Of a stretch of 9,383 bases of DNA, positions 5,771 through 9,383 are shown piece after piece; within the stretch, counting starts at the first letter, position 1; the number at the start of each line of letters is the position of its first letter. The DNA is taken from positions 31,017 through 40,399 of the forward strand of contig MFOV01000003.1 in assembly GCA_001782515.1 (NCBI GenBank), given 5' to 3'. The notes under the pieces are model-generated. The model saw only the letters and a list, made by a program, of their open reading frames with translations, had not been told where the DNA came from and did no database searches. The DNA comes from Candidatus Levybacteria bacterium RIFCSPLOWO2_01_FULL_39_10. GTDB taxonomy: Bacteria > Patescibacteriota > Microgenomatia > Levybacterales > UBA12049. Both the position numbers and the translations under genes were made by a program.

Positions 5771-8119
5771 CTAGTAGTGGGTTTTTTTGTAAGGGCGAGG
5801 ACGGGATTGTCTTTCGCGCCTGAACTTTTCTTCTCTTTCACGTCTGAATTGAAGAGTCAGGGGATGGGCCGACTTTTCTCTCCCCAAATCCGGGCTATTG
5901 AAGCGACCTCTCATTGGCCTGCCTCCGCCTCTTTGTCCGCGATTATCAAATCTATTTCTATCTGAAGGCCTTCGCTCTCCCCCTTTTGGCGGAACTTCCG
6001 ATCCTTCTCCAAATTTCATTGTAAGATTCACTCTGCCTTGTTCATCAATTTCAATTACTTTTACTTTTACCTTATCTCCGATTGCAACAACATCACCGGG
6101 GTTTTTAACAAATTGATCTGACATCTGCGAAACATGGACCATTCCTTCTTTTCCGGGAGTAAATTCAACAAATGCTCCGAAAGGAAGAATTCGCTTTACC
6201 TCTCCGTCTTCGTATATTTCGCCTACTTTTATCTCTTTTGTGAGGCCTTTTACCCATTCGACTGCTTTTTTGAGAGTTTCATCATCTGTTGCTGAGATAG
6301 ATACTGTTCCGTCATCCTCAACGTCAACTGTTGCTCCGGTTTGGGCAATAATTGATTTTATTGTTTTTCCGCCGGGTCCGATTAGCTCTCCGATTTTATC
6401 GGTTGGGATGGTAATAAGCTCAATCTTCGGTGCATATGCTGAAAGGCCTTCACGCGGTTTATCAATAGTGGAGCGCATGGACTTTAGAATTTCAAGCCTT
6501 GCTGTTTTTGCTCTCTCAAGTATATTTTTAATCTGCTCTACTGTTAGTCCCGGAATTTTTACATCAAGCTGGATTGCCGTAACGCCTGTGTCTGTTCCTG
6601 CAACTTTAAAATCCATATCTCCTGAAAAATCCTCAAGACCAATGATATCGGTTAATAACTCATACTCGTCTGCTTGCCCTGAGTCAGCCGAATGGGACAT
6701 CATTCCGATTGATATTCCTGCAACCGGCTTTGTAATCGGGACTCCTGCATCCATCAGTGCAAGTGTTGATCCGCAAGTGGATGCCATAGAGCTTGATCCG
6801 TTTTGAGAAAGTACCTCAGAAACCACTCTTATCGTATAAGGAAATTTATCCTGTGAGGGAATAACGGGTTCCAGTGCTCGCTCAGCCAAAGCACCATGTC
6901 CAATTTCCCGGCGAGATGGCGTACCTATCCTTCCAGTTTGTCCGAATGAGAAGGGAAGTCCTGAATAATGATGAATATATCTTTTACTTTCTTCTCCTTC
7001 CGCAGATTCAATCAGCTGTTCCATTCTGGGAGAGCCGAGTGTTACAACAGTGAGTGCTTGAGTAATACCTCTTTGAAAAAGAGCTGATCCGTGAGTTCTT
7101 GGAAGGATGCCGACTTTAGTAGTAACTTCCCGTATTTCATCCATTTTCCGCTGATCCGGTCTTTTTTTCTTTTTTAGAATATTTGATCTTATCGTCTGAA
7201 ACATTATGGCCTCAACTCCCTTTGCAATATTGCCTTTATCTATTTCCATAGACGGATCTTTGAGTTTTAGCTCGTCAAAAATCTTATCAATAAGTGTTTC
7301 TCCCCCGTCTCCGCTTTCTTTATTAACTCTTGATTCAATAAGTCCGTCTACCTCATCTTTGTAGGATTTCTCAATAAGTTTAATAAGCTCATAAATTTCT
7401 GCATCTTTTTCAACTTTCAGCTTTTCCTGTCCTGCTTTTTTTGTGAGTTCCTCAATTGCAGCTATTATTTTTGTGGTCTCCTGATGACCTTTTTCAATTG
7501 CTTCAACTATTGTATCCTCGGGAATTTGATTTGCTCCTGCCTCAATCATTACTGTCTTGTCCTTGGTTTGTGAGACTACCAAATCAAGTTCCGAATATTC
7601 CTGCTCTTTGCCGGGATTTATTATGCACGCAATTTCTCCATTTCCGCCCTCTCTTACGCATCCCACTTTTACGGCACCAATCGGCCCATTCCAAGGAATT
7701 CGGGAAATTGCAATAGCAGCGGACACTGTATTTAAAGCAACAATATCAGGATCGTTTTCTCCATCAACTGATAGTACCGTTACGACAACTTGAACTTCAT
7801 TTTTGAATTCTTTGGGGAAAAGAGGTCTTATTGATCTGTCAATAACGCGTCCTGCCAGAATTGCATCATCTGAAGGTCTTCCTTCTCTTTTTACCCAGCG
7901 GGATCCTTTTATTTTTCCACCGGCGTAAAGCCGCTCCACAAACTCAACTGATAGAGGAAAATAATCAAGATCTGTCTTTCCGCCTTCAACCACAGTAACT
8001 AAGACTGCGGTTTCACCGAGTCTTCCTAAAACACTTGATGTTGCTTGCGGAGCAAACTCTCCAGTCTCAAAGATTAATTTGTTGTTTGCCAGTTCAATTT
8101 CAACTGAGGCTTTATTCAT
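5771..8119 (-). CDS. pnp: Polyribonucleotide nucleotidyltransferase (PNPase) with long Arg-rich tail
   Basis: 782 residues against about 700-710 for most bacterial PNPases. Domains in order: RNase PH 1 (about 5-215), helical linker (about 235-320), RNase PH 2 (about 325-545), KH (about 563-622, with GPGGK at 581-585) and S1 (about 632-702). The catalytic set is intact: D497, D503 and K505 in LEDFSGDMDFK, with the phosphate-binding GSSSMAS at 441-447. PNPase degrades RNA 3'-5' by phosphorolysis and can add heteropolymeric tails. Residues 703-782 are an unusual disordered extension, first Arg/Gly-rich (RGQRGGGRPMRGR, 727-739), then with a near-repeat FRRERE/FRRER (758-770), likely extra RNA or protein contacts. 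The gene follows rpsO by 69 nt, the classic pairing. A TATAGT box lies 5 nt before the ATG; no Shine-Dalgarno is seen. Confidence 0.98.
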   Translation of the reverse strand: MNKASVEIELANNKLIFETGEFAPQATSSVLGRLGETAVLVTVVEGGKTDLDYFPLSVEFVERLYAGGKIKGSRWVKREGRPSDDAILAGRVIDRSIRPLFPKEFKNEVQVVVTVLSVDGENDPDIVALNTVSAAIAISRIPWNGPIGAVKVGCVREGGNGEIACIINPGKEQEYSELDLVVSQTKDKTVMIEAGANQIPEDTIVEAIEKGHQETTKIIAAIEELTKKAGQEKLKVEKDAEIYELIKLIEKSYKDEVDGLIESRVNKESGDGGETLIDKIFDELKLKDPSMEIDKGNIAKGVEAIMFQTIRSNILKKKKRPDQRKMDEIREVTTKVGILPRTHGSALFQRGITQALTVVTLGSPRMEQLIESAEGEESKRYIHHYSGLPFSFGQTGRIGTPSRREIGHGALAERALEPVIPSQDKFPYTIRVVSEVLSQNGSSSMASTCGSTLALMDAGVPITKPVAGISIGMMSHSADSGQADEYELLTDIIGLEDFSGDMDFKVAGTDTGVTAIQLDVKIPGLTVEQIKNILERAKTARLEILKSMRSTIDKPREGLSAYAPKIELITIPTDKIGELIGPGGKTIKSIIAQTGATVDVEDDGTVSISATDDETLKKAVEWVKGLTKEIKVGEIYEDGEVKRILPFGAFVEFTPGKEGMVHVSQMSDQFVKNPGDVVAIGDKVKVKVIEIDEQGRVNLTMKFGEGSEVPPKGGERRPSDRNRFDNRGQRGGGRPMRGRFNSPDLGREKSAHPLTLQFRREREEKFRRERQSRPRPYKKTHY

Positions 8120-8124
8120 TTTGT

Positions 8125-8130
8125 ACTATA
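8125..8130 (-). promoter_or_regulatory. Candidate -10 box immediately before pnp
   Basis: Minus-strand TATAGT (8130 to 8125) ends 5 nt before the ATG at 8119, predicting a leaderless pnp transcript. No good -35 is found 16-18 nt upstream, where the sequence is an A/T run, so support rests on the hexamer and on spacing shared with other genes in the window. Read-through from rpsO is also likely. Confidence 0.35.
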
Positions 8131-8151
8131 ATTTTTTACTTACTAAAAAAT
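8131..8151. repeat. AT-only inverted repeat in the rpsO-pnp spacer
   Basis: ATTTTTTA (8131-8138) and TAAAAAAT (8144-8151) are perfect 8-bp arms around the 5-nt CTTAC. In an rpsO-pnp read-through RNA it could form a weak hairpin ahead of pnp. It lacks GC pairs, so it is not a convincing terminator. Confidence 0.5.
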
Positions 8152-8188
8152 AGGGGATATACCAATATTTAAGGCTGTATAGAAGTTT

Positions 8189-8464
8189 TTAATTCTTTAC
8201 TTTCAATCCTACTTTTTTAGTAATTTCACCTGCTCTTATTTTATCAACTTTTATCAAAAAGTTAATAAGTCTTCTTCTTTTTGCAATCATAGATAAAAGT
8301 CCGCGTCTGGAATGGACATCATGACCGTGAATTTTAAGATGATCTGTTAACCTTTCAATTCTAGTTGAAAGAAGTGCGATTTGCACTTCAGGACTTCCTG
8401 TATCTCCTTTTACTGTTGCGAATTTGTCAATTATTTCTTTTTTCTGAGATGAGTTAAGTGGCAT
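8189..8464 (-). CDS. rpsO: 30S ribosomal protein S15
   Basis: 91 residues, close to the usual 88-89. The S15 signature is clear: TGSPEVQIALLSTRIERLTDHLKIH at 22-46, then the 16S rRNA-binding HDVHSRRGLLSMIAKRRRLINFL at 48-70 with H42, H46, D49 and S52 conserved. S15 binds the central domain of 16S rRNA early in 30S assembly, at the h20/h21/h22 junction and h23a. It sits between the DHH-like gene (137 nt upstream) and pnp (69 nt downstream), the widely conserved rpsO-pnp order. No Shine-Dalgarno precedes the ATG. A good extended -10 promoter about 50 nt upstream would give a 45-50 nt AT-rich leader, while a weaker TAATAT (8476 to 8471) would give a leaderless message. I see no structured S15 autoregulatory leader. 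The C-terminus is slightly longer than usual and basic. Confidence 0.98.
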   Translation of the reverse strand: MPLNSSQKKEIIDKFATVKGDTGSPEVQIALLSTRIERLTDHLKIHGHDVHSRRGLLSMIAKRRRLINFLIKVDKIRAGEITKKVGLKVKN

Positions 8465-8517
8465 AAACTAATATTAAAAATAAAATATTAAAAATTAAAA
8501 TTTATATTGATTGGGGT

Positions 8518-8546
8518 ATTATACCAAGAATCTTTATGTTTAACAA
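8518..8546 (-). promoter_or_regulatory. Extended -10 promoter for rpsO
   Basis: Minus-strand TTGTTA (8546 to 8541) and TATAAT (8523 to 8518) are 17 nt apart, and the -10 is preceded by TGG, making it an extended -10. The -10 lies within the inverted repeat GGTAT-T-ATACC (8515-8525). Initiation near 8511 leaves a leader of about 47 nt before the S15 ATG. Confidence 0.6.
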
Positions 8547-8599
8547 TCTTGTTTTTATTCATTTTACTATTCCAACCATTCAACCGTGCAAACTATTTG

Positions 8600-8622
8600 G
8601 GCTACTCAACATTTGTTGAGCC
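8600..8622 (-). terminator. Hairpin overlapping the stop codon of the DHH-like gene
   Basis: CTCAACA (8605-8611) and TGTTGAG (8614-8620) are perfect arms; as RNA a 6-bp stem with a 4-nt loop is realistic. Flanking GG (8600-8601) can pair with CC (8621-8622), leaving the UAG stop (8604 to 8602) as a bulge. No T-run follows on the minus strand, so it is not a canonical intrinsic terminator; it could stabilise the 3' end or slow decay. Confidence 0.35.
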
Positions 8623-9383
8623 TTTATATATTTTAGGCGCAAGCCAATCAGGAGGCGCTTCTCCTCTGTTTTGCTGTTTTTGGGATGTTTGTTGATTAAT
8701 ATTTTGGAAATTATCCTTTCTTCCGCCTTGAAAATCTCTTGTTCTTGGCTGGTTCTGAAGTCTTGGCTGATTCAGTCTTACTTGTCTTGGTACTTCCCGC
8801 CTTGCGCCGTTTCGAAGAAGTACCCCTGCGATTTCAAAAGCAAGTGAGCTTGTTCTAGGAGATTGGAAATTACCTGTTGCGGAAACAATTCCTGACATCA
8901 GATTCTGTGCCATATCTTGATCTATTGGATAGGATAATGTTAAAAGCAGGTCTGCAACCTGTTCTGAAACAGAAGAAGAGTTCTGTCCAATTACAACAAA
9001 GTCTCCGTATCCTTCATTATTGCCGGGTTTATCAATATTTACAATTGCCGTATCTTTTAATCCCTCAACATTGAAAAATGTTTGGAGCTCTGAGAGTCTT
9101 TTTACACCAATTGCAACCACAACTGCTGGGGTTTCGCCTGATTTTTTGAAAATTACATCTTTTTCTCCGAATGAAAGCTGGTTTTCTTTAGGTTTTACTA
9201 TAATATTTAAAAATTTCCCCTCAAGAGTATAGGAAACTTTATCTATTTCATTTTCCTGGTAGGGGAATGATACAACTAAATCTCCGCTTTTTGATTCAAT
9301 CTGAGATTTTACCTTATCTATTCCGACAAGATTAGACACCTCTACTAGAGGCTCTTTAACTGAAACAATTGATACGTCTTTTC
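8602..9383 (-). CDS. Degenerate DHH/NrnA-like phosphoesterase with Arg/Gln-rich tail (5' end outside window)
   Basis: The frame is open to the right window edge; a GTG at 9339 is in frame, but coding continues upstream, so the true start lies outside. The segment DFVVIGQNSSSVSEQVADLLLTL...IDQDMAQNLMSGIVSATGNF...TSSLAFEIAGVLLRNGA follows the layout of DHH phosphoesterases of the NrnA/RecJ type (SS-V-E helix, A-LM-GI strand, T-G-F, then the GA helix). Active-site positions are altered: the expected DHH reads DKP (9033 to 9025), and the GI-x-DTG-x-F aspartate is alanine (8880 to 8878). No DHHA1 GGGH motif follows. About the last 65 residues are rich in Arg, Gln and Asn and end in PPDWLAPKIYKG. 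Position just before rpsO-pnp matches nrnA in the common rbfA-nrnA-truB-ribF-rpsO-pnp order. Likely a non-catalytic RNA- or nucleotide-binding derivative (inference). Confidence 0.72.
   Translation of the reverse strand, partial: KDVSIVSVKEPLVEVSNLVGIDKVKSQIESKSGDLVVSFPYQENEIDKVSYTLEGKFLNIIVKPKENQLSFGEKDVIFKKSGETPAVVVAIGVKRLSELQTFFNVEGLKDTAIVNIDKPGNNEGYGDFVVIGQNSSSVSEQVADLLLTLSYPIDQDMAQNLMSGIVSATGNFQSPRTSSLAFEIAGVLLRNGARREVPRQVRLNQPRLQNQPRTRDFQGGRKDNFQNINQQTSQKQQNRGEAPPDWLAPKIYKGSTNVE

Noticed and set aside
6240..6806. A 188-codon plus-strand open frame opposite pnp
   Set aside because: It lies wholly antisense to the RNase PH 2 and KH regions of a highly conserved PNPase, has a Ser/Pro/Ile-rich composition typical of antisense frames, and has no promoter or ribosome site.
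8131..8151. Intrinsic terminator between rpsO and pnp
   Set aside because: The inverted repeat is entirely A-T, and no T-run placed as in a classical terminator follows a stable stem; read-through into pnp is expected.
8465..8601. Structured S15-binding leader or riboswitch ahead of rpsO
   Set aside because: The 137-nt spacer is nearly all A/T between the promoter and the ATG, with no stable stems or S15-site-like junction visible.
9339..9339. GTG at 9339 as the start of the DHH-like protein
   Set aside because: The frame stays open upstream to the window edge with protein-like sequence, and the N-terminal half of the DHH domain is still missing, so the true start is outside the window.

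Overview
This AT-rich, densely packed window carries ten protein genes complete or nearly so, plus a short gene stub at the left edge. The overall look is that of a Candidate Phyla Radiation (Patescibacteria) genome, most likely Microgenomates-like: compact stripped-down genes, very short spacers, few Shine-Dalgarno sequences, lineage-divergent versions of core RNA enzymes, and a small anchored secreted protein with a Cys-rich tail. UGA is used as a stop codon (the putative metallopeptidase and the RNase J gene), which argues against the UGA=Gly lineages (Gracilibacteria, Absconditabacteria). The taxonomic call is inference; no marker phylogeny could be run.

Layout. Left block (1-967, minus strand): zincin-type metallopeptidase, then a YbhB/PEBP-family protein, then the first 36 codons of a short-chain dehydrogenase, apparently one transcript. 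A 59-nt divergent promoter region separates it from the only plus-strand gene (1027-1668), a membrane-anchored exported protein of unknown function. That gene converges tail to tail, one base apart, with a YjbQ/UPF0047 gene (1670-2203).

Right block (2246-9383, all minus strand), in transcription order: a degenerate DHH/NrnA-like protein (5' end outside the window), rpsO (S15), pnp (PNPase), a family 2 glycosyltransferase, a Lon-type AAA+ ATPase lacking both the substrate-binding and protease domains, and RNase J five bases after it. The DHH-like gene followed by rpsO and pnp fits the widespread rbfA-nrnA-truB-ribF-rpsO-pnp neighbourhood with truB and ribF missing. Three RNA-decay-related proteins (DHH-like, PNPase, RNase J) therefore sit within 7 kb.

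Most interesting points: (1) a protease-less Lon ATPase tightly coupled to RNase J; (2) that RNase J lacks the conserved motif-C histidine while keeping the other metal ligands; (3) the DHH-like protein has lost the DHH motif and other acidic residues but gained an Arg/Gln/Asn-rich tail, while PNPase carries its own Arg/Gly-rich tail; (4) most transcription units have a -10 hexamer only 5-11 nt before the start codon and no Shine-Dalgarno, pointing to leaderless mRNAs. No RNA genes, insertion sequences or CRISPR arrays were seen, and no gene-free stretch exceeds 137 nt.
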